NCBI GenBank assembly: GCA_900473805.1
Contig: UCMS01000028.1
Coordinates: 62,001 to 126,000, forward strand
Source: Hyphomicrobiales bacterium
GTDB taxonomy: Bacteria; Pseudomonadota; Alphaproteobacteria; Rhizobiales; Rhizobiaceae
Direction: 5' to 3'
Length of the DNA stretch: 64,000 nucleotides
Of this stretch, positions 10,137 through 19,514 are shown one piece after another. Both the position numbers and the translations under genes were made by a program. A model generated the notes under the pieces. That model was not told the origin of the DNA, searched no databases, and saw only the letters and a program-made list of their open reading frames with translations. How positions within the stretch are numbered: the first letter of the stretch is position 1; every line of letters starts with the position of its first letter.

Positions 10137-10985
10137 ATGACCCGCAGCATTTCCACCCTTGGCGACGTGACCGACGCTTACGACGTCATTCTCTGCGATG
10201 TCTGGGGCGTGCTGCACAACGGCATCGATGCCTTCCCGCTCGCCGGCGAAGCGCTGACGGCAGCCCGGGAAAAAGGCCTGACGGTGGTGCTGATCACCAA
10301 CTCCCCGCGGCCCGCGATCGGCGTCATCCCGCAGTTGCGCGCCATCGGCGTGGTCGACACCGCCTATGACCGGATCGTCACCTCGGGCGACGTGACCCGC
10401 ACCCTGATTGCTGCCGGCCCCAAGAAGGTCTTCCTGCTCGGTCCCGAACGCGACCTGCCGCTCTTCGACGGTCTCGATGTCGAAGTGGTCTCGAAGGATG
10501 AGGCCGACTGCGTCGTCTGCACCGGCTTCTTCGATGACGAGGTCGAAAAGCCGGAAGACTATCGCGACATGCTCTCCGATTTCGTGTCCCGCAAGGTGCC
10601 GATGATCTGCGCAAATCCGGATCTGGTCGTCGAGCGCGGCCACCGCATCATCCCCTGCGCCGGCGCTGTTGCCGCCTTCTACACCGCACTCGGTGGCGAG
10701 ACCCGCATTGCCGGCAAGCCGCATACGCCAATATACGAGGCAACGCTCGCCGCCGCCCGCGAAGCCCGCGGCGACTTCGACAAGGCCCGCGTACTCGCCA
10801 TCGGCGACGGCATGCCGACCGACGTCAAGGGTGCCGTCGATGCTGGTCTCGACCTTCTCTATATCTCCGGCGGCATCCACGCTGCCGATTACACGGCAAA
10901 CGGCCTGACCGACGAGGGCAAGCTGCACGTCTTCCTCGATCGCGAAAAGGTCGCGCCGCAATATTGGATGCACAGGCTGGCATGA
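10137..10985 (+). CDS. HAD-IIA family hydrolase (TIGR01459 type)
   Basis: A 282-residue haloacid-dehalogenase phosphatase. The nucleophile motif is ILCDVWGVLHNG near residue 18 and the final motif is AIGDGMPTDVKGA near residue 220, with a class IIA cap region between them. Relatives are NagD-like and annotated as sugar or nucleotide phosphatases, and this subfamily is common in alphaproteobacteria next to ribF. The next gene, ribF, starts 13 bases later, so they are likely co-transcribed; a role in flavin-related dephosphorylation is possible but unproven. Confidence 0.85.
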   Translation: MTRSISTLGDVTDAYDVILCDVWGVLHNGIDAFPLAGEALTAAREKGLTVVLITNSPRPAIGVIPQLRAIGVVDTAYDRIVTSGDVTRTLIAAGPKKVFLLGPERDLPLFDGLDVEVVSKDEADCVVCTGFFDDEVEKPEDYRDMLSDFVSRKVPMICANPDLVVERGHRIIPCAGAVAAFYTALGGETRIAGKPHTPIYEATLAAAREARGDFDKARVLAIGDGMPTDVKGAVDAGLDLLYISGGIHAADYTANGLTDEGKLHVFLDREKVAPQYWMHRLA

Positions 10986-10998
10986 GGCGCATGCTGAG

Positions 10999-11979
10999 AT
11001 GACCATCTTTCACCGCAATGAAAAGAAGGAACCGCTGCCCGCAGCGCTGCGCGGTGGCGTCGTTGCCATCGGCAATTTCGACGGGGTGCATCGCGGTCAT
11101 CAGGCGGTATTGAACCGTGCCTTGGAGCGCGCCGAGGCGCTCGGCGTTCCCGCGCTGGTCCTGACCTTCGAGCCCCATCCGCGCACCGTTTTCAATCCGG
11201 ACAAGCCGGTCTTCCGGCTCACCCCGCCATCCTTGCGCGCCCGCATCCTTCAGGCCATGGGTTTTCACTCGGTCATCGAATATCCCTTCGACCGGGAATT
11301 CTCGCAGCGCTCCGCGGAGGATTTTGTCGTCACCATCCTGCGCGACTGGCTGGATGCGAAGGAGGTCGTCACCGGCTTCGACTTCCATTTCGGCAAGGGC
11401 CGGGAAGGTGGCCCGGCCTTCCTGATGCAGGCCGGCAGCCGCCACGGCTTTGGCGTCAGCCTCGTCGATGCTTTCCGTGATGAAGGCGCCGACGTCATTT
11501 CATCGAGCCGCATTCGTGGCCTGATCGCTGAAGGGGATGTGGCGCAGGCCGCCGGTCTGCTCGGCTATCGCTACACGGTCGAGGCGGAGGTCATGAAAGG
11601 CCAGCAGCTCGGCCGCACGCTGGGATTTCCGACCGCCAACATGCATTTGCCCCCTGAGGCGACCTTACGCCCCGGCATCTATGCCGTCCGCTTCCGCCGC
11701 CCCGACGGTATCATCCGCGACGGCGTCGCAAGTTTCGGCTACCGCCCGACGGTCACCAGCAATGGCGATCCCTGGCTCGAAACCTTTATCTTCGACTTCT
11801 CCGGCGATCTCTACGGCGAAATCGGCTCCGTCTCGCTCTTCGGCTTTCTGCGCGACGAGTGGAAATTTGATGGGCTGGATCCGCTCGTTGCCCAGATCCA
11901 CAAGGATGTGGAGGAGGCGAGGGCGCTGCTCTCCGGCGTGAAGCCGAATAGCGACCTCGACGCGGCGATTGCGTTCTGA
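10999..11979 (+). CDS. ribF: Bifunctional riboflavin kinase / FAD synthetase
   Basis: Makes FMN from riboflavin and FAD from FMN. The 326-residue protein has an N-terminal nucleotidyltransferase domain with GNFDGVHRGHQAVL (about residues 25-38) and a C-terminal riboflavin kinase domain starting around GYRYTVEAEVMKG, with the flavin/ATP-binding LGFPTANMHLP. Length and order are standard. It lies just downstream of the HAD phosphatase gene. Confidence 0.96.
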   Translation: MTIFHRNEKKEPLPAALRGGVVAIGNFDGVHRGHQAVLNRALERAEALGVPALVLTFEPHPRTVFNPDKPVFRLTPPSLRARILQAMGFHSVIEYPFDREFSQRSAEDFVVTILRDWLDAKEVVTGFDFHFGKGREGGPAFLMQAGSRHGFGVSLVDAFRDEGADVISSSRIRGLIAEGDVAQAAGLLGYRYTVEAEVMKGQQLGRTLGFPTANMHLPPEATLRPGIYAVRFRRPDGIIRDGVASFGYRPTVTSNGDPWLETFIFDFSGDLYGEIGSVSLFGFLRDEWKFDGLDPLVAQIHKDVEEARALLSGVKPNSDLDAAIAF

Positions 11980-12027
11980 GGTCACACTCCGCCGTCGTCG
12001 ATGTGAGTTGCCGAGCCGCTCAGCGTC

Positions 12028-12047
12028 ACATATGCATGCCCATATGT
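12028..12047. promoter_or_regulatory. Palindromic operator candidate upstream of the YeeE/YedE pair
   Basis: ACATATG, six bases, CATATGT: a perfect seven-base inverted repeat ending 35 bases before the first transporter gene. Its place and dyad form suit a dimeric repressor such as the ArsR-type regulators that often control these genes; the regulator is not in the window. Confidence 0.45.
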
Positions 12048-12082
12048 AAGATGAGCCCGTGACCCGACGGGCGACGCTGGAG

Positions 12083-12517
12083 ATGGACTTGACCGATTTC
12101 ACCCCCTTGATGTCTTTTGCCGGCGGCCTGCTGATCGGCCTCTCGGCAATCCTGCTGATGCTGACCTGGGGCCGGATCGCCGGCATGACCGCGATCATCG
12201 GCGGCATTCTGCCACCGCTCGGTGCCGACTGGTCCTGGAAACTTGCTTTCCTCGCTGGCGCGATCCTGGCGCCGCTTGCGCTGTCGGTCGGCGGCTATGA
12301 AGTCGAATATTCGGTACCGGTCTCCACCACCGCCCTGGTCATCGGCGGCCTTATCGCCGGCATCGGCGTCACCTTCGGCTCCGGCTGCACCTCGGGCCAT
12401 GGCATCTGCGGCATGGCCCGCCTGTCGCGCCGTTCGATTGCAGCCACCGCTACCTTCATGGCTTTCGCGGTCGTCACTGTCTTCCTCATCCGCCACGTCT
12501 TCGAGGTTTCGATCTGA
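12083..12517 (+). CDS. YeeE/YedE family sulfur-compound transporter, N-terminal half
   Basis: A membrane protein of 144 residues from the ATG at 12083 (152 if the upstream GTG at 12059 is used; neither start has a good ribosome-binding site). Four hydrophobic helices are visible and the family motif SGCTSGHGICG with its conserved cysteines is present near residue 103. Related proteins move thiosulfate or other reduced sulfur species across the inner membrane. In Escherichia coli the homologue is a single chain; here two half-size proteins are encoded. The stop overlaps the next start (TGATG), so the halves are probably made together. Confidence 0.85.
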   Translation: MDLTDFTPLMSFAGGLLIGLSAILLMLTWGRIAGMTAIIGGILPPLGADWSWKLAFLAGAILAPLALSVGGYEVEYSVPVSTTALVIGGLIAGIGVTFGSGCTSGHGICGMARLSRRSIAATATFMAFAVVTVFLIRHVFEVSI

Positions 12518-12963
12518 TGCGGTTCCTCGTCGTCTTCTTCATCGGCGCCCTTTTCGGGACCGGCATCGTCCTCTCCGGCATGGCAAACCCCGCCAAGGTC
12601 CTCAACTTCTTCGACCTCGCTGGTACCTTCGATCCGAGCCTCGCCTTTGTCATGGCCGGCGCGCTGTCTGTTGCCGGCCCCGGCTACGCATTCCTCTTCC
12701 GCAGCCGGCAGAAGCCCCTCTTCGATGCGACCTTCCGTCTCCCGAAAGCCAGTGCAATCGACGCGAAGCTGATCGGCGGCTCCGCCGTCTTCGGCATCGG
12801 CTGGGGCATCGCCGGCTTCTGTCCGGGTGCGTCGATCCCCGCACTCGGCCTCGGCCACGCCTCGGCGGCGATCTTCGTTGCGGCCCTGCTGGTCGGCATC
12901 CTGATCGCCCGGCGCCTGGCAAAGGCCGATTTCTTCGCCGATGCCGCCAGTAGGGTCGGCTGA
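12517..12963 (+). CDS. YeeE/YedE family transporter, C-terminal half (DUF6691 type)
   Basis: A 148-residue membrane protein whose start overlaps the preceding stop by one base. It has the second-half signature GIAGFCPGASIPALG near residue 100, with the conserved cysteine that in related thiosulfate channels relays the substrate, and SGMANPAKVLNFFD near residue 20. It should assemble with the preceding gene product as a two-chain sulfur-compound transporter. Specific substrate and direction are not shown by the sequence. Confidence 0.85.
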   Translation: MRFLVVFFIGALFGTGIVLSGMANPAKVLNFFDLAGTFDPSLAFVMAGALSVAGPGYAFLFRSRQKPLFDATFRLPKASAIDAKLIGGSAVFGIGWGIAGFCPGASIPALGLGHASAAIFVAALLVGILIARRLAKADFFADAASRVG

Positions 12964-13080
12964 GGCGCGTCAGGTCGATGTCCCGGCAGGGGGCGTTCCC
13001 TTGCGCCTCACCCCTGTCCGCGCCCGCAAACTCTCACCTCGGCCGGTTAATCATTAATATCGAGATATCATGATTTAGTG

Positions 13081-13108
13081 TCAGCACCCGTTCTCGAAAG
13101 TGTGCTGA
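13081..13108 (+). promoter_or_regulatory. Hairpin directly before the GGDEF gene start
   Basis: TCAGCAC, 14 bases, GTGCTGA: a perfect seven-base inverted repeat ending four bases before the ATG at 13113. In the transcript it would cover the place where a ribosome-binding site is expected; none of normal strength is visible. Confidence 0.45.
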
Positions 13109-13112
13109 TCCG

Positions 13113-14339
13113 ATGTTAGACGTGGTGACTGTCCTCACCTACAATGCGGTAATCAACCTCGCTGTGTTGGTCGTCGCCACCATTGCGTGGGTGCGCAATC
13201 CACACCAGAAGGAGATCACCTTCTGGGCCCTGGCGGCTTGGTTCATGGTGGTCGGCACGATTTGTTCGAGCCTCACGGAACACGTTCCCTACAACATCAT
13301 GGCCTATATCGGCGGCGTCATCTATGTCGCGCGGACCGGCCTGATCCGCCTCGGTTTCAAGGAATTCTTCGGACAGCCCTACAGATATTGGCAGGCGTTC
13401 GGCATCGCGATCATTGTCTGCATCGGCATGGTCCTTGCCGAGATGCTGGAGGATCCCACACCGGTGCGTGTTTCCCTCGTCTATCTGGGATCGGCAGCCA
13501 ACCTGGCCCTTGGCGCGCTGGATCTCTGGCGCGGCAAGCCGGGCGAAGCTCTGCCATCAGGTCGCCTGGCGGCGGCGGTCTACGCGGTCTATGCACTGGC
13601 GAGCCTGGTGATTGCGCCGTTCCCCATCCTCTATCCCATCCGCTTCGAGGGAACGACCCCGATCTCCGAATGGCTGACCTATACCAGCATGCTGCTTCTC
13701 GTCTTCAATCTCCTCGCCTTCTTGATGGCCATGGTGCTGAAGCTCGAGCGCAGCGGCGAAGTCCAGCGACAACTGGCCGAGCGCGACCACCTTACCGGGC
13801 TCGTCAACCGCCGCATGTTTTTGCATGAGGCGACACGAGTGGCCGCACAGCCCGGCACCGCCATCGCGGTCCTCGATCTTGATCACTTCAAACGGATCAA
13901 CGACACCTACGGTCACAAGGGCGGCGATGATGCGCTCGTGCAGTTTGCCGAACGTGCCGCGAGGCTCCTGCCGCCAGATGCGCTCTTCGGTCGCCTTGGC
14001 GGCGAGGAATTCGGCATTTGTCTCCCCCGCCAGAACGGCGCAACTGCTTGCGGCATCCTCGAGGCGGTGCGCCTGGCGGTCTCGACCGAGGACATCCGCT
14101 CCGATCATCATCGCTTCCGGCTCACGCTCTCCTGCGGTCTGGTGGTGACGGAAACGCCGGCACGCAGCTTGGATGCCTGGATGGCGCTGGCCGATGCCGG
14201 TCTCTACGCGGCCAAGGCGCAGGGCCGCAATCGCGTTATCCTCCAGGATCCGGCGCCCCTGAAGGACGAGCCTCCCGCACACTATCCAGAAGCGTCGATG
14301 CTGGATGACGTGAGCGAGAATGCCCGCCTGTCCGCCTGA
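13113..14339 (+). CDS. Membrane-bound diguanylate cyclase (GGDEF)
   Basis: A 408-residue protein. The first 215 or so residues hold about six hydrophobic helices (for example ITFWALAAWFMVVGTI and MLLLVFNLLAFLMAMVL). A GGDEF domain follows, starting DHLTGLVNRR, with the metal-binding LDLDHFKRINDTYGH and an intact GGEEF signature near residue 300. The usual RxxD feedback site is not seen at its normal spacing. It should make cyclic di-GMP from GTP in response to an unknown membrane signal. It is a single-gene unit with a hairpin against its start codon. Confidence 0.92.
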   Translation: MLDVVTVLTYNAVINLAVLVVATIAWVRNPHQKEITFWALAAWFMVVGTICSSLTEHVPYNIMAYIGGVIYVARTGLIRLGFKEFFGQPYRYWQAFGIAIIVCIGMVLAEMLEDPTPVRVSLVYLGSAANLALGALDLWRGKPGEALPSGRLAAAVYAVYALASLVIAPFPILYPIRFEGTTPISEWLTYTSMLLLVFNLLAFLMAMVLKLERSGEVQRQLAERDHLTGLVNRRMFLHEATRVAAQPGTAIAVLDLDHFKRINDTYGHKGGDDALVQFAERAARLLPPDALFGRLGGEEFGICLPRQNGATACGILEAVRLAVSTEDIRSDHHRFRLTLSCGLVVTETPARSLDAWMALADAGLYAAKAQGRNRVILQDPAPLKDEPPAHYPEASMLDDVSENARLSA

Positions 14340-14372
14340 CCGGTAGACCCGCCTGGAGGACATCCGCGCAAC

Positions 14373-14401
14373 TTGACGCATCCGGCGTCTTGTCGCCTAG
14401 T
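14373..14401 (+). promoter_or_regulatory. Sigma-70-like promoter candidate for the BrnA-type gene
   Basis: TTGACG at 14373-14378 and CCTAGT at 14396-14401 with a 17-base spacer, about 40 bases before the start codon. Confidence 0.4.
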
Positions 14402-14441
14402 GCGGCCAGCAAATCACTAGAGACACCCCGAAAGGCAGCCC

Positions 14442-14681
14442 ATGGCCACGACGCCGCGCAGACCCGCCAATCCGAAGGATGCCGCCGAGGCTCTTTTCAA
14501 GCCTGCAAAGAAGCCCGCAGCCCCGGTGGTCGAGCGCCGCGCGCCGCCGCAGGTGAAGGAACTGGTCTCAATCAAGCTCGACAGCGCAATCCTCGAACAC
14601 TTCCAGAAAGACGGTCCCGGCTGGCAGGATCGCATCAACGACGCCCTTCGTGCGGTCGTCGAGAAGGAGAGCAGCGAGTAG
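14442..14681 (+). CDS. BrnA-type antitoxin (DUF4415), no partner toxin
   Basis: A 79-residue basic protein. After a proline/lysine-rich stretch, the C-terminal half VSIKLDSAILEHFQKDGPGW followed by QDRINDALR is the BrnA/DUF4415 ribbon-helix-helix signature. In BrnTA systems a small toxin gene (brnT) lies directly before the antitoxin; none is found here on either strand, so this is a stand-alone copy that may act as a DNA-binding regulator. The rest of the gap to ileS (about 250 bases) shows no further gene. Confidence 0.75.
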   Translation: MATTPRRPANPKDAAEALFKPAKKPAAPVVERRAPPQVKELVSIKLDSAILEHFQKDGPGWQDRINDALRAVVEKESSE

Positions 14682-14929
14682 GGGGCCACGCACGGCGCTC
14701 CATCTTGCCCCTTCCTTTCGGAACGAAAAACCCCTAAAGAACGCGGCGACATGACGTATCTTTCGGCGGCCCGGATCATTCGAATTATTGGCCCGGCCCT
14801 CCCGGCGGCTTGAAGAGCTGCGGGAAGGTCCGGGTTTTTGGCGTTGGGTTAGAAGCCCCGCGCCCGCTTGCCGCCAATCCATGACATAATTCCGCGACCG
14901 TTTACGTCGCCCCATCCGATGGCTGATCC

Positions 14930-17854
14930 ATGACCGATACCCCTGAGAAGATCGATTATTCCAAGACCCTCTATCTGCCCGAGACCGAATTCCCGATGCG
15001 CGCCGGCCTTCCCCAGAAGGAGCCGGAAATGGCGGCGAAGTGGAAAGAGATGGGTCTTTACAAGAAGCTGCGCGCCTCCGCCGCCGGCCGCGAGAAATTC
15101 GTCCTGCATGACGGCCCGCCCTATGCCAACGGCAACATCCATATCGGCCATGCGCTGAACAAGGTGCTGAAGGACGTCATCACCCGCTCCTTCCAGATGC
15201 GCGGCTTCGACTCCAACTATGTGCCCGGCTGGGACTGCCACGGCCTGCCGATCGAGTGGAAGATCGAGGAAAAGTATCGCGAAAAGGGCAAGGACAAGAA
15301 CGAGGTCCCGGTCAACGAATTCCGCAAGGAATGCCGTGAGTTCGCGCAAGGCTGGATCAACATCCAGGCCGAAGAATTCCGCCGCCTCGGCATCGAGGGC
15401 GACTTCGACAATCCCTACACCACCATGGCCTTCCATTCGGAAGCCCGCATCGCCGGCGAACTCCTGAAGATCGCCATGTCCGGCCAGCTCTATCGCGGAT
15501 CGAAGCCGATCATGTGGTCGGTCGTCGAGCGCACGGCACTTGCGGAAGCCGAAGTGGAATATGCCGAGGTCGAGAGCGACACGATCTGGGTGAAGTTCCC
15601 GGTTCTTATGGTCGAGGTCGAAAGAGATTCCGGGAAGTCTGATCTTCTTGGGGCCTCCGTCGTCATCTGGACAACCACCCCCTGGACCATCCCGGGCAAC
15701 CGCGCGATCTCCTACTCCTCGAAGATCGAATACGCCCTCTACGAGATCACCGAAGCCACCAACGACTTCGGTCCGCAGCCGGGCGAAAAGCTGATCTTCG
15801 CCAAACGCCTCGCCGAAGACGCTGCGACCAAGGCCAAGGTTACCTTCAAACTGGTTCGCGACGTGACCGCTGCCGAACTCGCCGCCATCACCTGCGCCCA
15901 TCCGCTGGCCGACCTCGGTTACACCTTCGACGTCCCCATGCTCGATGGCGACCATGTCACCGACGATGCCGGTACCGGCTTCGTCCACACCGCCCCCGGC
16001 CATGGTCGTGAGGACTTTGACGCCTGGATGGCGCAGTCGCGCGAGCTGGAAGCCCGCGGCATTTCGACAAAGATCCCCTTCACCGTCGACGACGCCGGTT
16101 TTTACACCGAAGAAGCCCCGGGCTTCGGCCCGTCAGCGGAAGGCGGTGCGGCGCGTGTCATCGATGACAACGGCAAGAAGGGCGATGCCAACAAGCGCGT
16201 GATCGAGGCGCTGATCGCGGCGAACAACCTGTTTGCCCGCGGCCGCATCAAGCATGATTACCCGCATTCCTGGCGCTCCAAGAAGCCGGTGATCTTCCGC
16301 AACACGCCGCAATGGTTCGTGTATATGGACAAGGACCTCTCCGACGGCACGACGCTGCGCACGCGCGCGCTCTCGGCCATCGACCAGACCCGCTTTGTCC
16401 CCGCCGGCGGCCAGAACCGCCTGCGTGCGATGATCGAGCAGCGCCCGGACTGGGTTCTCTCGCGCCAGCGCGCCTGGGGCGTGCCGATCTGCGTCTTCGC
16501 CGATGCCGAAGGCAATGTGCTGAAGGATGAGAAGGTCAACGCCCGCATCCTCGAGGCCTTCGAGAAGGAAGGGGCAGACGCCTGGTTCGCCGAAGGTGCC
16601 AAGGACCGCTTCCTCGCCGGCGAGCATGATGGCGAGAAGTGGCAGATGGTCACCGACATCCTCGACGTCTGGTTCGATTCAGGCTCGACCCACACCTTCA
16701 CGCTGGAAGATCGCCCGGATCTCAAGTGGCCGGCCGATGTCTATCTCGAAGGCTCTGACCAGCATCGCGGCTGGTTCCATTCCTCGCTGCTCGAAAGCTG
16801 CGCCACCCGCGGCCGCGCGCCCTACAACGCCGTCATCACCCATGGCTTCACCATGGCCGAAGACGGCCGCAAGATGTCGAAGTCGCTCGGCAATACGGTG
16901 ACGCCGCAGGACGTCATGAAGGAATCCGGCGCAGACATTCTGCGCCTCTGGGTCATGTCGACCGACTATGCCGAAGACCAGCGCCTCGGCAAGACGATCA
17001 TCCAGACCAACATCGACGCTTACCGCAAGATCCGCAACACGATCCGCTGGATGCTCGGCACGCTCGCCCATGACAAGGGCGAGGAGATCGCCTATGCCGA
17101 CCTGCCGGAGCTCGAAAAGCTGATGCTGCACCGCCTGGCCGAACTCGACCAGCTGGTCCGCAAGTCTTACGACGAATTCGACTTCAAGCGCATCGTCCGC
17201 GCGCTCTCGGACTTCGCCAATGTCGAACTCTCGGCCTTCTACTTCGACATCCGCAAGGACACGCTCTACTGCGACGCCCCGTCCAGCCTGAAGCGTCGTT
17301 CGGCTCTCTTCGTCATCCGCAAGCTCTTCGATTGCCTGGTCCTGTGGTTCGCGCCGATGATGCCCTTCACCACGGAAGAGGCCTGGCTGTCGCGCGATCC
17401 GAAGGCCGAGTCGGTGCATCTCGAGCAGTTCCCGGTGATCCCGGCCGACTGGTCGAACGAGGCGGTCGCCGAGAAGTGGAAGAAGGTCCGTACCGTCCGC
17501 CGCGCCGTCACCGGCGCGCTCGAAATCGAGCGCAAGGAAAAGCGCATCGGTTCTTCGCTGGAAGCTGCCCCGGTCGTCCATGTCGCCGATGCCGAGCTCT
17601 TGAAGGCGCTGGACGGTCTCGACTTCGCCGAGATCTGCATCACCTCGGATATCCAGGTGGTGGCAGGCGAAGGCCCGACGGAAGCCTTCCGTCTCGACGA
17701 TGGCACCAAGGTCGCCGTCGAACCGAAGCTCGCCGAAGGCACGAAATGCGCCCGCTCCTGGAAGATCACCAAGGATGTCGGCTCCGATCCGGATTATCCG
17801 GACGTCTCGGCCCGCGACGCCCAGGCGCTGCGCGAGCTTGCGGCGCTGAACTGA
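14930..17854 (+). CDS. ileS: Isoleucine--tRNA ligase
   Basis: Class I synthetase that charges tRNA-Ile and edits valine. The 974-residue chain has the HIGH motif in [13 protein letters not shown] near residue 70, an editing domain with [14 protein letters not shown] near residue 245, the KMSKS motif in [12 protein letters not shown] near residue 648, and the C-terminal anticodon-binding region. Length is normal for the bacterial enzyme without extra zinc domain. A short segment at about 15605-15655 has codons unlike the rest. An 11-base inverted repeat follows the stop. Confidence 0.97.
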   Translation: MTDTPEKIDYSKTLYLPETEFPMRAGLPQKEPEMAAKWKEMGLYKKLRASAAGREKFVLHDGPPYANGNIHIGHALNKVLKDVITRSFQMRGFDSNYVPGWDCHGLPIEWKIEEKYREKGKDKNEVPVNEFRKECREFAQGWINIQAEEFRRLGIEGDFDNPYTTMAFHSEARIAGELLKIAMSGQLYRGSKPIMWSVVERTALAEAEVEYAEVESDTIWVKFPVLMVEVERDSGKSDLLGASVVIWTTTPWTIPGNRAISYSSKIEYALYEITEATNDFGPQPGEKLIFAKRLAEDAATKAKVTFKLVRDVTAAELAAITCAHPLADLGYTFDVPMLDGDHVTDDAGTGFVHTAPGHGREDFDAWMAQSRELEARGISTKIPFTVDDAGFYTEEAPGFGPSAEGGAARVIDDNGKKGDANKRVIEALIAANNLFARGRIKHDYPHSWRSKKPVIFRNTPQWFVYMDKDLSDGTTLRTRALSAIDQTRFVPAGGQNRLRAMIEQRPDWVLSRQRAWGVPICVFADAEGNVLKDEKVNARILEAFEKEGADAWFAEGAKDRFLAGEHDGEKWQMVTDILDVWFDSGSTHTFTLEDRPDLKWPADVYLEGSDQHRGWFHSSLLESCATRGRAPYNAVITHGFTMAEDGRKMSKSLGNTVTPQDVMKESGADILRLWVMSTDYAEDQRLGKTIIQTNIDAYRKIRNTIRWMLGTLAHDKGEEIAYADLPELEKLMLHRLAELDQLVRKSYDEFDFKRIVRALSDFANVELSAFYFDIRKDTLYCDAPSSLKRRSALFVIRKLFDCLVLWFAPMMPFTTEEAWLSRDPKAESVHLEQFPVIPADWSNEAVAEKWKKVRTVRRAVTGALEIERKEKRIGSSLEAAPVVHVADAELLKALDGLDFAEICITSDIQVVAGEGPTEAFRLDDGTKVAVEPKLAEGTKCARSWKITKDVGSDPDYPDVSARDAQALRELAALN

Positions 17855-17861
17855 GGAAATA

Positions 17862-17899
17862 TTACCGGATGATTTGCGCTTTCGTGGGTCATCCGGTAA
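17862..17899 (+). terminator. Inverted repeat after ileS
   Basis: TTACCGGATGA and TCATCCGGTAA form a perfect 11-base stem around a 16-base loop, eight bases after the ileS stop. There is no T-run, so it may be a Rho-assisted or mRNA 3'-end stem rather than a classical terminator. Confidence 0.55.
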
Positions 17900-17991
17900 A
17901 ACTGCCTGAAATTGGCCGAAATCCCCCGGCAGCGGTGGGAGAGATAGTATTCGGCGGCACAGATGAACTGCGGCGAGGCTGGTAGGCATTC

Positions 17992-18624
17992 ATGAATTCG
18001 GCATATCTGTTCAGAGTTGGCCTCGGTCTGGTTGGTCTTTTCGGGGTCACCGCAGGTCTTTCAGGCTGCGTGGGTAGCCCCACTTACGGGACCGACAAGA
18101 CCGCGATGGAGCAGTTGGTAGACGACGTCGGCTCGGCTGTGTCGATCGCGCCGCGCGAAGCGGCCAACAAGGGCACCAAATACAACCCCCGTCCCGATCT
18201 GGTCCTGCCTCCGGGCGGTACCCAGACGGCGGCCCTCGTGCCTCCGCAGCCTTCGGTCGCCAACCGCGAAAACAATCCGAATTGGGTCGAATCCCCGGAA
18301 GAAGCGCGTGAACGCCTTGTCGCGGAAGCCGACGCCAATGCCGACAACCCGCGTTACCGGTCGCCTCTGCTCGCTGGCTACGGCACCTCGGGCACGATGA
18401 CGGAAACCCAGAAGTGGCAGGCCTTCCGCGAGGCCCGCAAGCTGCAGAAGGGTGCCTATCTCGACCAGCGCCGCCTCTTGTCCGATCCGCCGTCGGTGTA
18501 TCGCCAGGCGGACGAAGCGACCCTCACCGATCTTGGCGAGCCGGAAGCCAAGAAGGAAAAGCGCCGCAAGAAGATGGCCAAGGCCGCGCAGCAGAACAGC
18601 TCGTGGTGGATGCCCTTCCAGTAA
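17992..18624 (+). CDS. Putative outer-membrane-type lipoprotein
   Basis: A 210-residue protein with a lipoprotein signal: hydrophobic stretch followed by LSGC, with the lipidated cysteine at residue 26. The mature part is rich in proline, alanine and charged residues and ends with a lysine/arginine-rich segment (KKEKRRKKMAKAAQ). The residue after the cysteine is valine, not aspartate, which is compatible with transfer to the outer membrane. No enzyme motif is seen; relatives in rhizobia are unnamed. A terminator follows. Confidence 0.8.
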   Translation: MNSAYLFRVGLGLVGLFGVTAGLSGCVGSPTYGTDKTAMEQLVDDVGSAVSIAPREAANKGTKYNPRPDLVLPPGGTQTAALVPPQPSVANRENNPNWVESPEEARERLVAEADANADNPRYRSPLLAGYGTSGTMTETQKWQAFREARKLQKGAYLDQRRLLSDPPSVYRQADEATLTDLGEPEAKKEKRRKKMAKAAQQNSSWWMPFQ

Positions 18625-18649
18625 GTGGCTCTTTTTTGAATTCGATCAG

Positions 18650-18677
18650 GGCAGGGCGGAAACGACCTGCCTTTTTT
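18650..18677 (+). terminator. Terminator after the lipoprotein gene
   Basis: GGCAGG, ten bases, CCTGCC followed directly by TTTTTT; it lies just before the start of the acetyltransferase gene. Confidence 0.75.
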
Positions 18678-18691
18678 CTTTGAGGTCTTTG

Positions 18692-19174
18692 ATGTCTTTC
18701 ACCATTCGGCCGGCCACTCCAGACGATGCCGCAACGATCCTTGGCTTCATCACCGAACTCGCCGTTTATGAAAAGGCTGGCCACGAGGTGGAGGCGACGG
18801 AAGAGACGATCCGTGCGTCGATCTTTGGTCAGGGCTCCGTCACCGAAGCCGTAGTCCTCGAGGCGAACGGCAAACCGGCCGGCTTTGCTGTCTGGTTCTA
18901 CAGCTATTCCACTTGGCAGGCGAAGAACGGTCTTTACCTCGAGGATCTCTATGTCTCCCCGGACTATCGCGGCTCCGGCGCCGGTAAGCTTCTCTTGAAG
19001 CACCTTGCCAAAGTCGCCGTCGATAAAGGATGCGGCCGCTTCGAATGGAGCGTGCTCGACTGGAACGAACCGGCAATCCGCGTCTATGACGCGATCGGGG
19101 CCGAACCGCAAAACGAATGGATCCGTTACCGCCTGAGCGGCGAGACGCTGAAGGCCTTTGCCACCGGCCCGTGA
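18692..19174 (+). CDS. GNAT family N-acetyltransferase
   Basis: A 160-residue acetyltransferase. The acetyl-CoA-binding motif A is VSPDYRGSGAGKLLL near residue 88, preceded by the LYLEDL strand and followed by the motif B region WNEPAIRVYDAIGA. The overall pattern (ELAVYEKAGHEV near the N-terminus, WNEPAIRVYDAIGA) resembles diamine or spermidine acetyltransferase-like proteins, but substrate is not assigned. It has its own start right after a terminator. Confidence 0.88.
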   Translation: MSFTIRPATPDDAATILGFITELAVYEKAGHEVEATEETIRASIFGQGSVTEAVVLEANGKPAGFAVWFYSYSTWQAKNGLYLEDLYVSPDYRGSGAGKLLLKHLAKVAVDKGCGRFEWSVLDWNEPAIRVYDAIGAEPQNEWIRYRLSGETLKAFATGP

Positions 19175-19193
19175 AACGGTTGCCTCCGGGCGA

Positions 19194-19514
19194 TCATTCG
19201 TCCGTGTCGATCACCCGCGCCAGCAAAGCCAGATAAAAGGCCTCGATTCCCGGACCGATGATCGAAATCCAGATCAGTGCCATGTTCCGGTCGCCGGGAT
19301 TGTTGCGCGAGACATAGGCCACGAGAGCCATTGCGACAGCGATGGCGGCGGGGATCGCCGAAACCGCCACGATCCGCGGCGCCTGCCGTGTCACCACTCC
19401 TTTTGTCGACCACTGCATCGGCAGATAAGGTCTTTCCGGGGCAATATTCCGGTGACCCCAGGCAGCGATCAGGGTCATCGCGATGAGTGAGAGAAGGGGG
19501 GCGATGAGTATCAT
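19194..19514 (-). CDS. Small membrane protein downstream of tadA
   Basis: A 106-residue protein with three hydrophobic segments (about residues 1-18, 47-68 and 78-100) and a positively charged loop between the first two. Its ATG overlaps the tadA stop by four bases (ATGA), so it is translated from the same transcript. No known domain is recognised. It is convergent with the acetyltransferase gene. Confidence 0.7.
   Translation of the reverse strand: MILIAPLLSLIAMTLIAAWGHRNIAPERPYLPMQWSTKGVVTRQAPRIVAVSAIPAAIAVAMALVAYVSRNNPGDRNMALIWISIIGPGIEAFYLALLARVIDTDE

Noticed and set aside
14682..14929. Possible gene or T-box leader upstream of ileS
   Set aside because: No T-box or specifier structure is seen, and the short open frames on either strand have no family pattern or ribosome-binding site.
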